From the NCBI RefSeq assembly GCF_050942215.1, contig NZ_CP192056.1, forward strand, positions 3,596,001 through 3,660,000: DNA of 64,000 nucleotides. Direction: 5' to 3'. The position numbers and the translations under genes are program-made. The notes under the pieces are model-generated. The model saw nothing but the letters and a program-made list of their open reading frames with translations. It was not told the origin of the DNA and did not search any database. Position 1 is the stretch's first letter; every line of letters begins with the position of its first letter. Source of the stretch: Sphaerimonospora sp050942215. Its GTDB lineage: Bacteria > Actinomycetota > Actinomycetes > Streptosporangiales > Streptosporangiaceae. Of this stretch, positions 19,038 through 27,525 are shown piece by piece.

Positions 19038-21182
19038 TCACGTCTGCTGGAAACGGATCCAGGTGGACGAGATCGGCACCTGTCCGACGCCGGGCTGCGA
19101 CCAGTCGCAGACGCCGCCGGGGAAGACCGCCTGCAGGCGCTGCCACTGCTCGTCGGTGAACGTCACCGGGTAGGCGGCACGGTCGAGCGGCTGCAGCCGG
19201 CACTTGAGCACGTCGGAGCTGGTCGGCCCGCCGGCGACCACCCGTGGGTTGCGGTGGTACGGGTAGAGCTCGTTGCACCGCGCGGCCGGGTCGAGCGTCA
19301 GCTCCTCCACGATCCGCTCCCCGTCGGGGGCGATGCAGCCGTCGGCCAGTCCGTCCGGCCTGGACAGCCGGGTCAGCTCGGCGTCGTCCAGGTTCGGACG
19401 GGTCGCCGCCAAGGCGGCACGGGCCGTCAGCCACGCGTCCATGTCCCTCAGCGCCTGCAGCTGGGCCGCGTTGGCGGCGGCACCCGGCGATGTGGTGACG
19501 CTGATGTGGTTGTCGGCGTTGCCGTTGGCCTTCACGATGCGCTCCCGCATGGTCCACGACCGGAACCGGTCATGGAAGTCGCCACCGGGGTCGGTGTAAC
19601 CGCGGGTCTCGATGATCGGCGTCCAGCGCAGACCGCCGTCGAACTGGTTGACGCGGCCGGTCGAGTACGCCACCTCGATCGCGTCGACGTTCGCCGAGGT
19701 GCGGTGCGGCGTACGGTTGCCCTCGACGTCCAGGCCGCCGATGCGCTCGTTGAGCGTGACGAACTGCTCGGGGCTGATGACGCCCTCCTTGAGCGTCCCC
19801 AGTCCGTACTGCACGCCGACCGTGTCGGGGATGATCGGGCGGCCGAAGCCGGTCGTCTCGTCGACGCCGTACACGTTGGAGATGAAGTCGGCCATGGCGC
19901 AGCGGATGCCGTCCGGGTTGTCGACCGGGTGGTAGCGGAGGGCAGCCGGGACATGGTTCGGGCAGGTGGCCGGCCAGTCGACGCTGTCGAAGAACTGGTA
20001 GCCGCCGCAGGTGTTCGGGCTGCCGAAGCCGGTCACGGCGGTGCGCTGAGCGGTCGAGAGTCCCGCGGCGCCGGCCGCCTGACTGATGAATCGGCACTCG
20101 TGCCCGCTGACCGTCGTCGAACGTTCGTCGGGGTAGCCGATCTGGCCGATGACGCCGTCGATGATGCCGGGGTAGCCGTTGGCGATCAGCAACTGCTGCA
20201 TGGTGCCGGCCGAGCCGCCCCAGCCCATGGTGAAGTCGGGCACGCCGTACGTCTCGCTGAAGTGTTCCTTGACCATCATGGCGGTCTCGGCCGAGGTGAC
20301 GTCGTTGCAGTTGTTGGCGAACACGTTGAATGTCGAGCTCGCGACGGCGTAGCCGCGGCTCAGCAGCGTGTCGTCCATCACCCCGCCGGTGCTCGTGGCC
20401 TGGGTGTATCCGATGCCGCAGGCGCCGCCGAAGGTGTACACCAGCCGGTTGTTCCAGCCGGCGGTCGCCGTCCAGGGGTCGGGCACCGGGGTGCCCGGCT
20501 CGTGGAGCATCGCGATCTCGTAAACCGCCCGGTTGATGGTGCCGCGCTCGACGCGCACGATGTACGGGACGGTTTCACCGCTCGTGGTGGTGGTAGTGGC
20601 GAGGTTGCCCGGCAGCGGACCGTCGGGCAGATCGGCGAAGCCGCCGGTGGTGGTCCGGTACCGGTAGGTCACCTGCGGTTTCGCCACATGGCAGTCCTCG
20701 TCGACCGGCCCCAGGTTCCATGGGCTGCCCGACGCGGTGCAGAAGAGCTTGATGTGCGGTCCGGAGAACACCGGACCCGCTGCGGGGTGGTTGACCAGGG
20801 GCAGGGTGGCGTTGGGCCGGCCCTTCCCCTGTCCGTTGGAGCGGACCTCGAGCATGTTGTCGCCCGGGGCCAGCTCGTCCACGAGGCCGAGCAATGTCCG
20901 GCCGTCCTCGACCGGGCGGAACCGGGCGGTGACATCGCGGCCGTCGACGTTGATCCGCACCTGGTGCGGCGGGACGTTGCGCGGTACGGCGACGCGCACC
21001 AGCGCGTCACCACCGCTGACCATGTCCGACCTGCCGGACACGACGTCCACGTCGAAGGTCTTCTGCGGGGGCGCGGCCGATGAGGCGGGGGTGGCCGAAG
21101 CGATCGTGGGCGTCATGGCCGCGATACAGCCGATGACCGCGGTGATCGCGACCTTTAGGCGACGGTGATTCTTCTGCGGCAT
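19038..21182 (-). CDS. secreted DUF6351 family protein
   Basis: A 714-aa exported protein. Its signal peptide (about 1-30) ends IASATPASSA. The mature protein has conserved blocks LFCTASGSPWNLGPVDEDCHVAKP, WNNRLVYTFGGACGIGY and a nucleophile-elbow-like GWGGSAGTMQQLL, followed by HECRF and a C-terminal domain with ARCNELYPYHRNPR. These match actinobacterial DUF6351 proteins, which look like alpha/beta-hydrolase relatives. The substrate is unknown; the setting among carbohydrate-active secreted proteins fits an esterase. ATG at 21182 has AGGAGGG about 12 bases upstream. Confidence 0.78.
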   Translation of the reverse strand: MPQKNHRRLKVAITAVIGCIAAMTPTIASATPASSAAPPQKTFDVDVVSGRSDMVSGGDALVRVAVPRNVPPHQVRINVDGRDVTARFRPVEDGRTLLGLVDELAPGDNMLEVRSNGQGKGRPNATLPLVNHPAAGPVFSGPHIKLFCTASGSPWNLGPVDEDCHVAKPQVTYRYRTTTGGFADLPDGPLPGNLATTTTTSGETVPYIVRVERGTINRAVYEIAMLHEPGTPVPDPWTATAGWNNRLVYTFGGACGIGYTQATSTGGVMDDTLLSRGYAVASSTFNVFANNCNDVTSAETAMMVKEHFSETYGVPDFTMGWGGSAGTMQQLLIANGYPGIIDGVIGQIGYPDERSTTVSGHECRFISQAAGAAGLSTAQRTAVTGFGSPNTCGGYQFFDSVDWPATCPNHVPAALRYHPVDNPDGIRCAMADFISNVYGVDETTGFGRPIIPDTVGVQYGLGTLKEGVISPEQFVTLNERIGGLDVEGNRTPHRTSANVDAIEVAYSTGRVNQFDGGLRWTPIIETRGYTDPGGDFHDRFRSWTMRERIVKANGNADNHISVTTSPGAAANAAQLQALRDMDAWLTARAALAATRPNLDDAELTRLSRPDGLADGCIAPDGERIVEELTLDPAARCNELYPYHRNPRVVAGGPTSSDVLKCRLQPLDRAAYPVTFTDEQWQRLQAVFPGGVCDWSQPGVGQVPISSTWIRFQQT

Positions 21183-21277
21183 TGCACTGGAGTTCCCTCC
21201 TGCTCGACATCGTCGTCGAAGGACCGATGTCTCGATATCGCCGCCATGAGGCTGGCGTACGGCATTCGCATGATGAA

Positions 21278-21298
21278 CTCAACTGTTGAGAGTGTCAA
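21278..21298. promoter_or_regulatory. palindromic operator candidates upstream of the DUF6351 and ABC operons
   Basis: CTCAACTGTTGAG (21278-21290) is a perfect 6-bp inverted repeat around a central T. It overlaps TTGAGAGTGTCAA (21286-21298), which matches the MarR-gene palindrome TTGACAATGTCAA (26036-26048) at 11 of 13 positions. It lies about 100 bp upstream of the DUF6351 gene and 310 bp upstream of the importer operon. Confidence 0.45.
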
Positions 21299-21609
21299 GC
21301 ATCACACCGCCGTACCCGCACTCCACCGCCGCGCCGTGCCGGAGCCCCTCACGTCCGGCGGCCACGAGGAGCGCCCGCATCCGGCCCCGGCGGGTGCGGG
21401 CGGGTGCCGGCGGCACCCCGATCGACCTGCGAACGAGCGTCATTCAACTTATTCATGACGGGCGTCTAGATTTCCTTGACATTTCAGATGCGTTGGCCGA
21501 CCATGGCCAACACGAAGCGCGCCGCCACCCACACGGCGAGGACGCGCCCAGTAGATCCGAGGCATCCGCCGCATTGACATCAACTCCCCCCTCCAGGAAG
21601 GCCTCGTCA
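21299..21609. other. leader region of the ABC importer operon
   Basis: The gap before the substrate-binding lipoprotein contains TTGACA at 21478-21483, but no convincing -10 is spaced from it, and no small gene is visible. The ribosome binding site AGGAAGG at 21596-21602 belongs to the lipoprotein gene. Confidence 0.4.
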
Positions 21610-22602
21610 ATGAAGAGAATCGCCGTCGCCCTCGGGGTGATCGTGAGCACCGTGATCGCGCTCGCCGGATGCACGAACTCCGATGCGTCCCCGTCCGGTC
21701 AGGCCTCCCCCGGCCAGGCCTCCTCCGGCGAGCTTCGCCAGGTCCGCGTCGCCGCCCTGCCCATCACCGAGACCGCCGCGCTGTGGGGCGGCATCAAGGC
21801 GGGCATATTCGAAAAGCACGGGCTCAAGGTCGAGGTGCTGCCCGCGCAGGGCGGCGCACAGGCCATTCCCGCCCTCATCAACGGCGACATCGACTTCGCC
21901 ATCGGTCAGCCGTTCGGTCCGTTCCGTGCCGACCTGCAGGACCTCGGCGTCGTGATGATCGGCAACTACGCGTCGTCCTACGCGGAGGGCGACGACATCA
22001 ACGCCGTCGTGGCGTCGGCGAAGTCCGGCATTCGCCGGCCCGCCGACCTCGCCGGGCACAAGGTGTCGGTCAACAGCCTGGGCGCGGCCGGCGATGTGAC
22101 GATCATGGCCGCGGTCGAGAAGGACGGCGGCGACCCGTCCAAGGTCGAGTTCGTCGAGGTCGCCTTCCCCGATGTGCCGGCGCAGCTCGAGGCCGGCAAC
22201 ATCGATGCGGCCTGGGTGCCGGAGCCGTTCGTCACCCAGCTGCGCGACCGCGGCGACACCTTCATCGTCGCGCCGTACCAGGCGGTCGTCCCCGGCCTCA
22301 CCACACTCACGACGATCATGACGAAGGCTCGCATGGACTCCGACTCCGACCTGGTCGCGAACTTCTCCGCGGCCATGAAGGAGACACTCCAGTGGGCGCA
22401 GGACCCCGCCGGTGAGAAGGACGTCCGTCAGGCCATCAAGGACAACCTCAAGCTTCCCGAGGCGGTCGCCGACTCGGTGAAGCTCCCGATCTTCAGTTGG
22501 GAGCTCGACCGCGCGAGTCAGGAGAAGCTCGCCGAGCTCGCCGTGAAGTACGGCGTCCTGACCAAGCTGCCCGACTTCGACCGCCTCATCCAGCAGCAGT
22601 AG
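21610..22602 (+). CDS. ABC importer substrate-binding lipoprotein (NMT1/SsuA type)
   Basis: A 330-aa lipoprotein. The signal ends in the lipobox ALAGC, then comes a Ser/Gly-rich tether and an NMT1/SsuA-like domain (RVAALPITETAALWGGIKAGIFEKHG, then NGDIDFAIG and the DAAWVPEPF motif). Members of this family bind nitrate, sulfonates, taurine, pyrimidine precursors or aromatic acids such as phthalate. ATG 21610 has AGGAAGG upstream. It is the first gene of a four-gene transport operon. Adjacent acyl-CoA ligase, Rieske oxygenase and PaaX-type regulators favour an aromatic or other organic acid rather than a sulfonate (inference). Confidence 0.88.
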   Translation: MKRIAVALGVIVSTVIALAGCTNSDASPSGQASPGQASSGELRQVRVAALPITETAALWGGIKAGIFEKHGLKVEVLPAQGGAQAIPALINGDIDFAIGQPFGPFRADLQDLGVVMIGNYASSYAEGDDINAVVASAKSGIRRPADLAGHKVSVNSLGAAGDVTIMAAVEKDGGDPSKVEFVEVAFPDVPAQLEAGNIDAAWVPEPFVTQLRDRGDTFIVAPYQAVVPGLTTLTTIMTKARMDSDSDLVANFSAAMKETLQWAQDPAGEKDVRQAIKDNLKLPEAVADSVKLPIFSWELDRASQEKLAELAVKYGVLTKLPDFDRLIQQQ

Positions 22603-22680
22603 CCAGCAGCGTGCTCACGCCCTCCCTCCCTCGGCTCGAGAACGGGAGGGCGTGCCGCCGCAGACCGACCACGGAGTGAT

Positions 22681-23481
22681 ATGCCCGTCCGACCCAGCCG
22701 ACGCCTGCGTTCGCTGCGCAAGGTACTGCTCGGCGTCACCGGCCTTGTGGGATTTCTCGTCGTCTGGCAGCTGATCCCCACCCTGGGGCTGATCAGCCCG
22801 GAATACCTGCCGTACGTCACGGACGTCGCCGTGCGGCTGGTCGACGAGCTCCGCGACCTCGCGTTCTGGCGCAGGCTGGGGCTCACCATGACAGCGTGGG
22901 CGATCGGTCTCACGGTGGCGACGCTCGCGGCGGTCGTGCTGGGGACGATCGTGGGCCTGGTCCCCTTCCTGCGTCGCGCGACGCACACGACGGTCGAGTT
23001 CCTGCGGCCGATCCCGTCGGTCGCCCTCATCCCGCTCGCCGTGCTGATGTTCGGCATCCAGATGCAGTCCGCGCTCGTCATCATCGTCTACGCGGCGTTC
23101 TGGCAGGTGTTCGTGCAGGTCATCTACGGCGTCGCCGACGTCGACGCCGTCGCGCGCGACACCGCGAGAAGCTTCGGCCTCACGCGCGGGGAGCGGCTGT
23201 CACATCTCGTGCTACCGACCGCGCTCCCCTACCTCATGACCGGTCTGCGGCTCGCCGCGGCGGTCGCACTCATCCTCGCCATCACCGCCGAGATGGTGAT
23301 CGGCAACCTCGGGCTCGGGCGCATGATCGAACTTTCCCGCTCCGCCGGGGACGCGGTCGGCATGTACGCCCTCGTCGTGGTCACCGGAATGCTCGGGCTG
23401 CTCGTCAACCTCGTCTTCCGCCTCATCGAGCGCCGTTCGCTGGGCTGGCATCAGTCCGTGCGAGGGGAGGAGGTCTCTTGA
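22681..23481 (+). CDS. ABC importer permease (SsuC-like), first
   Basis: A 266-aa BPD-type permease with about six transmembrane helices and the cytoplasmic EAA loop in the AVARDTARSFGLTRGERLSHLVLP region. ATG at 22681 follows the lipoprotein gene after 78 bases. Its stop overlaps the TTG start of the second permease (TTGA). The two permeases should form a heterodimeric channel. Confidence 0.9.
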   Translation: MPVRPSRRLRSLRKVLLGVTGLVGFLVVWQLIPTLGLISPEYLPYVTDVAVRLVDELRDLAFWRRLGLTMTAWAIGLTVATLAAVVLGTIVGLVPFLRRATHTTVEFLRPIPSVALIPLAVLMFGIQMQSALVIIVYAAFWQVFVQVIYGVADVDAVARDTARSFGLTRGERLSHLVLPTALPYLMTGLRLAAAVALILAITAEMVIGNLGLGRMIELSRSAGDAVGMYALVVVTGMLGLLVNLVFRLIERRSLGWHQSVRGEEVS

Positions 23482-24302
23482 CCACGCATACCCGGCCGAT
23501 CGCCCTCAGGTCACGGAGCAGCCGGGCGTGGCGGCACGTCGTCTCGAGCCTCCTGCACGCCCTCGGCCTGCCGTTCCTGCTGCTGAGCGCCTGGGGGCTG
23601 TGGTCGACGTTCTCGGCCAACCGGTTCTTCCCCAGTCCGCTGACGATCCTCGGGGCCCTGGCCGACACGTGGATCGGCCCCGCGTTCGTCGAGGACGTGC
23701 TGCCGAGCCTGTACCGGCTGGCCATCGGCATCATCGTGTCGGTCGTCGCCGGCATCGCGGCGGGCACCGTCATCGGGCTTTTCCGCTGGCTGCGTGAGCT
23801 CCTCGAGCCGCTGCTGGAGTTCTTCCGCGCGATCCCGCCGCCGGTGCTGATCCCGATCGGGATGCTCCTGCTCGGCATCACCGACACGATGAAGGTCGTC
23901 GTCATCGTCTCCGGCGCCGTCTGGCCGATCCTGCTGAACACGATCGAGGGCGTCCGGGCGACCGACAGCGTCATGACGGAGACCGCGACCTCGTTCCAGA
24001 TCACCTGGTGGGAGCGGCTGTGGTTCCTCGTCCTACCGGCCGCCAGCCCGCGCATCATGGCGGGTGTGCGGCAGGGGCTCTCGGTCGCGCTGATCCTGAT
24101 GGTCATCTCGGAGATGTTCGGGTCGTCCTCCGGGCTCGGCTATCGGATCGCCTACTTCCAGCGGAACTATCTCATCGCCGAGATGTGGAGCGGCATCCTC
24201 CTCCTCGGCCTCGTCGGCATCTTGCTCGCCACGATCTTCGGGCTTGTCGAGCGGCGCGTCCTGCGCTGGTATCACGGAATCAGGGAGGTCGAACGTGCCT
24301 GA
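23478..24302 (+). CDS. ABC importer permease (SsuC-like), second
   Basis: A 274-aa permease paralogous to the preceding gene. It has an N-terminal basic tail, about six transmembrane segments and an EAA-type loop (SVMTETATSFQITWWERLWF, then LVLPAASPRI). The TTG start at 23478 has GGAGGTC 5-6 bases upstream and overlaps the previous stop. Longer upstream frames belong to the first permease region and are not real. The stop overlaps the GTG start of the ATPase gene by 8 bases. Confidence 0.9.
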   Translation: MTTHTRPIALRSRSSRAWRHVVSSLLHALGLPFLLLSAWGLWSTFSANRFFPSPLTILGALADTWIGPAFVEDVLPSLYRLAIGIIVSVVAGIAAGTVIGLFRWLRELLEPLLEFFRAIPPPVLIPIGMLLLGITDTMKVVVIVSGAVWPILLNTIEGVRATDSVMTETATSFQITWWERLWFLVLPAASPRIMAGVRQGLSVALILMVISEMFGSSSGLGYRIAYFQRNYLIAEMWSGILLLGLVGILLATIFGLVERRVLRWYHGIREVERA

Positions 24303-25107
24303 TCGCAGCACCCTTCTGCGGGTCGAGCATCTGCGGAAGGTCTACGAGACGGGGTCGGGCGGCGTCGAGGCGATCGGAGACATCAGCTTCACGATGAACA
24401 CCGGCGAGCTCGTGTGCATCGTCGGACCGTCGGGATGCGGCAAGACCACGCTCCTGAAGTGCATCGCGGGCCTGCTCCCGCCCACGAGCGGTCTCGTCGA
24501 GATGGACGGGGCGCCGGTGACGGGCCCGACCCCCGCCATGGCCCTCGTGTTCCAGGAGTACGGCCGCAGCCTCTATCCGTGGCTGACGGTGCGCGGGAAC
24601 GTGGACCTCCCGCTGCGGCACAAGAAGCTGTCCCGGGCCGAGCGCGACAAGCTCGTCGCCGACGCCCTCGAGGCGGTGGGGCTCCAGCACGCGGCGCGCA
24701 GCCACCCCTGGCAGCTGTCGGGCGGAATGCAGCAGCGCGTGGCGATCGCGCGCGCCATCGCCTACCAACCCGACGTGCTGATCATGGACGAGCCGTTCGC
24801 GGCCGTCGACGCGCAGACCCGCGCCGACCTGGAGGATCTCGTGCGCGAGCTGCACGCGACACGCGGGATTTCGATTCTCTTCGTGACGCACGATATAGAC
24901 GAATCGGTGTACCTGGGGGAACGCGTGATAGTACTGTCAAGGTCGCCGACGTGGGTGCAGGAGGACCTCACGATCGATCTCGGGCCGGAGCGCGATCAGG
25001 TCACGACCCGGGCCCTGCCCCGCTTCACGGAACTGCGGACCCACGTCTATGAGCAGATCCAGCGCGCCAAGCGCGGGGAGGCCCTGGCGCCGCGCCTGAC
25101 GCGGTGA
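24295..25107 (+). CDS. ABC importer ATPase (SsuB-like)
   Basis: A 270-aa ATPase with Walker A GPSGCGKTT, the Q-loop in VFQEYGRSLYPW, signature LSGGMQQR, Walker B VLIMDEPFAAVD and the H-loop FVTHDIDES. It is typical of nitrate/sulfonate/taurine-type transporters. The GTG start at 24295 overlaps the permease stop. Its stop overlaps GTG 25104, a possible but less likely start for the next regulator, so the regulator is probably cotranscribed. Confidence 0.92.
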   Translation: MPDRSTLLRVEHLRKVYETGSGGVEAIGDISFTMNTGELVCIVGPSGCGKTTLLKCIAGLLPPTSGLVEMDGAPVTGPTPAMALVFQEYGRSLYPWLTVRGNVDLPLRHKKLSRAERDKLVADALEAVGLQHAARSHPWQLSGGMQQRVAIARAIAYQPDVLIMDEPFAAVDAQTRADLEDLVRELHATRGISILFVTHDIDESVYLGERVIVLSRSPTWVQEDLTIDLGPERDQVTTRALPRFTELRTHVYEQIQRAKRGEALAPRLTR

Positions 25108-25142
25108 CCGCCCAGTCACGGACTCGCCGGGAGGGGAGGGCT

Positions 25143-26030
25143 GTGCGCAGTCGCCAGCCGAAGCAGTTACTGCTCGCGTTCTTCGGCGAGCACGTCGTCG
25201 ATGACTTCGCCGGGCCGATCCGCGCGAGCGTGCTGATCGGCGTTCTCGAAGGCGCGGGCGTCGCCGCCCCGGCGACCCGGGCGACCCTCGACCGCCTGGT
25301 GAACAGCGGCATCCTCGAGCGCAGCAGGAAAGGCAGGGAGATCCTGTTCTCGCTGACCGAGCACGGGTCGGCGGTGCTGCGCGAGGCGAAGGGCCGCGTC
25401 CGCGGCCCGCGGCCCTTCGATCCGCAGGGAGAGGGGTGGACGCTCGTCACGTTCTCGATCCCGGAGGACCAGCGGACGATCCGCCACAGGCTGCGATCGA
25501 CGCTCACGTGGGAGGGCTTCGCACCCATTCGCGACGGGCTGTGGCTCGCGCCCGGCGAGGTCGACCTCGTCGCCTCGGTCGAGCCGCTGTGGCGGGACCT
25601 GCCCTCCGGTGCCGTCCTCGCCTTCCACGCGCACGAGCTCACCGGGTTCCCGATCGGCGAAAGCGTACGCGCGGCCTGGGACATCGAGGCGATAAGGCGG
25701 GAACATCTCGCCTTCATCGAGGTCTGGGGCGACCCGGCCGCCGCGACCATCGCGCCGAGCGCCCTGACCGTACGGACGATGCTCGTGGCGGATTGGCTCG
25801 CGCTCCTGCGTGCCGACCCGAGGCTGCCGCGCGAGTTCATGGACGCGGAGTGGCCGGCCCCGCGATCGTGCGAGGTCTACTGGCGGGTACGCGACGAGCT
25901 GGCCGAGGCGTCCGCGGTCGAATTCGCCGCGCTCGTCTCGGCCGGCACCGCGTCCAAACGCCGAAGCGCCCCGTCCGGCCAGACTCTCTCGTCTTCCCGG
26001 AAGCGGTCCACGCCGGCCCACCCCGGGTAA
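25143..26030 (+). CDS. PaaX-like transcriptional regulator (first)
   Basis: A 295-aa regulator of the PaaX family: an N-terminal winged helix (PKQLLLAFFGEHVVDDFAG, then ATLDRLVNSGILER), a central PaaX domain with WTLVTFSIPEDQRTIRHRLR and WEGFAPIRDGLWLAPG, and a C-terminal PaaX-C segment. PaaX proteins normally sense aryl-CoA esters such as phenylacetyl-CoA. GTG 25143 is chosen because GGGAGGGGAGGG precedes it; GTG 25104 overlaps the ATPase stop and would also be in frame. It probably controls the importer operon. No phenylacetate genes are present. Confidence 0.85.
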   Translation: MRSRQPKQLLLAFFGEHVVDDFAGPIRASVLIGVLEGAGVAAPATRATLDRLVNSGILERSRKGREILFSLTEHGSAVLREAKGRVRGPRPFDPQGEGWTLVTFSIPEDQRTIRHRLRSTLTWEGFAPIRDGLWLAPGEVDLVASVEPLWRDLPSGAVLAFHAHELTGFPIGESVRAAWDIEAIRREHLAFIEVWGDPAAATIAPSALTVRTMLVADWLALLRADPRLPREFMDAEWPAPRSCEVYWRVRDELAEASAVEFAALVSAGTASKRRSAPSGQTLSSSRKRSTPAHPG

Positions 26031-26035
26031 ATCCG

Positions 26036-26074
26036 TTGACAATGTCAATTATGGAACTTGCGTCTTGGTATGAT
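26036..26074 (+). promoter_or_regulatory. MarR-type palindrome and -10, leaderless start
   Basis: TTGACAATGTCAA (26036-26048) is a perfect 13-bp inverted repeat. TATGAT (26069-26074) ends 7 bases before the ATG at 26082, so transcription could begin at the start codon. A repressor bound to the palindrome would cover the promoter; the MarR product itself is the obvious candidate. Confidence 0.5.
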
Positions 26075-26081
26075 CGTCGTC

Positions 26082-26546
26082 ATGTCCGCTGCTGGGAAGG
26101 CGCAGCCGGCCGGGGCCGACCGACTGCGGGACGGCGCACTCGCCGAGGATCTGGGCTTTCTCCTCGCCCGTGCCAACTCCATCGCGCTCGCCGCGGCGAA
26201 CGCCGCCCTCGCCGAACACGGGCTCAAGGCACGGTCGTACTCCGTCCTCGCCCTGGCGGCCGAGCACTCCCCGTCACAGCGGGAACTCGCCGAGTTCCTC
26301 CGGCTTGATCCGAGCCAGATCGTCGCCCTCGTCGACAAGCTGGAGAAGCGACGGCTCGTCGAACGGCACACCCACCCTGCCGATCGGCGCGCGAACATCG
26401 TCGTCGCGACCGACGCGGGCCGGGCCCTCTTCGACCGTGCGCGGGAGTCGGCGCGTGCGGTGGAACTGAGCCTGCAGGCCCGCGTGACGCCCGAGGACCA
26501 CGATCGGCTCGCCCGGCTGCTGCGGATGCTGGCGTTCCCCGCCTGA
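26082..26546 (+). CDS. MarR-family transcriptional regulator
   Basis: A 154-aa winged-helix regulator with the MarR core: LGFLLARANSIALAAANAAL, recognition helix region SQRELAEFLRLDPSQIVALVDKLE and wing HPADRRANIVVATDAG. MarR proteins usually bind phenolic or acyl ligands and repress nearby genes. No ribosome binding site precedes ATG 26082, consistent with a leaderless message from the TATGAT box. An upstream ATG at 26070 is in frame but overlaps the -10. Similar palindromes occur at 21286-21298 and at its own promoter. Confidence 0.85.
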   Translation: MSAAGKAQPAGADRLRDGALAEDLGFLLARANSIALAAANAALAEHGLKARSYSVLALAAEHSPSQRELAEFLRLDPSQIVALVDKLEKRRLVERHTHPADRRANIVVATDAGRALFDRARESARAVELSLQARVTPEDHDRLARLLRMLAFPA

Positions 26547-26564
26547 CATCGGCGCCGGCCGAGC

Positions 26565-27419
26565 CTAACGGGCGAGCTCGTCGAAGACCCTGTCGGCCAG
26601 GGTCCTGGCACCCGGCGCGTAGACGCCGGCGAGCGTACGGAACACCTGCTCGGCTCGGATCGCCGGCCATTCGGGAGGCAGGTGCACGGCGGGCAGGTGC
26701 GGATCCCGGCGGATGAGCCGGAGCCAGTCGGTGTGCAGGAGCAGCTGGCGGGCGAGGTCGTCGGTCACCTCGGGCAGCGGATGCCGGGTGTCCCAGCGAT
26801 CGAGGAAGGCCCGGTAGCGCCGGGCGATCCGCTCTGTGTCGAAGGCCTTGCGCACGAGGCCGGCGGACTCGGTGGGCTCGAGCGCGCGTGCCCGCAGCAC
26901 GGTGACGTGGTCCCTCAGGTCGAGATCGCCCAGCTCGAGCGGGGCGAGCACGGCCCCCACGTCCTTGGTGCCGGGAGCGATCCACAGCCCGCTCTGCAGC
27001 AGGCCGAACCCGGCCCAGACCAGCCGGGAGCGCAGATCGTGGCGGATGCTCCGCCGGCTGTCGGGCAGGGAGAACCCGACCAGGGTCCAGGTGCCGTCCC
27101 AGTCGCGGTTGACCGCGCCGGTCTCCCAGATCCGCCGGCGCCCGTCCTCGAGCACCTCCGCCGCGTGCGGCATGAGCCCGAAGTACATCTTCCGTCCCCG
27201 TCGATGCCGGGTGAGCAGGTTGCGCTTGACCATGCGGGCCAGTGTCGAGCGCACCGCCTCCTCGGAGACGTCCAGCCGGGCGAACACGTCGATGATGCTG
27301 CCGGAGTAGACGGCGATGTCACGCCCGAGCAGGTAGATGCCGAGGAAGCTGAGCATCAGGGACTGCGGGCGCGCGGACGACTCCGCGCCGGCCTGGCCGT
27401 CCCCTTCGGTGAGCGCCAC
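26565..27419 (-). CDS. PaaX-like transcriptional regulator (second)
   Basis: A 284-aa PaaX-family regulator with winged-helix segment QSLMLSFLGIYLLGRDIAVY, then VSEEAVRSTLARMVKRNLL, the PaaX core WTLVGFSLPDSRRSIRHDLR and WAGFGLLQSGLWIAPG, and a PaaX-C domain. The GTG at 27419 has no ribosome binding site, but TACCCT ends 6 bases upstream, which fits a leaderless message. Longer frames extend into the divergent SDR gene and are not real. It shares a 106-bp gap with the SDR gene, whose promoter carries the element repeated in front of two other catabolic genes, so it is a good candidate for binding it. Confidence 0.82.
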   Translation of the reverse strand: MALTEGDGQAGAESSARPQSLMLSFLGIYLLGRDIAVYSGSIIDVFARLDVSEEAVRSTLARMVKRNLLTRHRRGRKMYFGLMPHAAEVLEDGRRRIWETGAVNRDWDGTWTLVGFSLPDSRRSIRHDLRSRLVWAGFGLLQSGLWIAPGTKDVGAVLAPLELGDLDLRDHVTVLRARALEPTESAGLVRKAFDTERIARRYRAFLDRWDTRHPLPEVTDDLARQLLLHTDWLRLIRRDPHLPAVHLPPEWPAIRAEQVFRTLAGVYAPGARTLADRVFDELAR

Positions 27420-27446
27420 GGGAAGAGGGTATTCCGGTCCCAGATG

Positions 27447-27488
27447 TTCGGCAAAAATTTGACGAGCGTTACAGAACTGTCCTAGTTT
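27447..27488 (+). promoter_or_regulatory. SDR operon promoter with shared TTCGGCA-N5-TTGACG element
   Basis: TTCGGCA (27447-27453), five bases, TTGACG (-35, 27459-27464), an 18-bp spacer and TAGTTT (-10, 27483-27488). Over the first 24 bases it is 22/24 identical to the amidohydrolase promoter (31623-31646, minus strand). The same TTCGGCA-N5-TTGACG is also at 28952-28969. Confidence 0.72.
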
Positions 27489-27525
27489 TACCATGGTGCG
27501 TTTCGTACATCGAAGGGTGAAGTTC

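Noticed and set aside
18915..21083. Plus-strand frame opposite the DUF6351 gene
   Set aside because: It is a mirror of the real minus-strand gene, with no domain and overlaps terminator hairpins.
21610..25107. Assignment of the importer to sulfonates (SsuABC proper)
   Set aside because: No monooxygenase of the SsuD/TauD type is nearby; the neighbourhood points to an organic acid, so only the family level is claimed.
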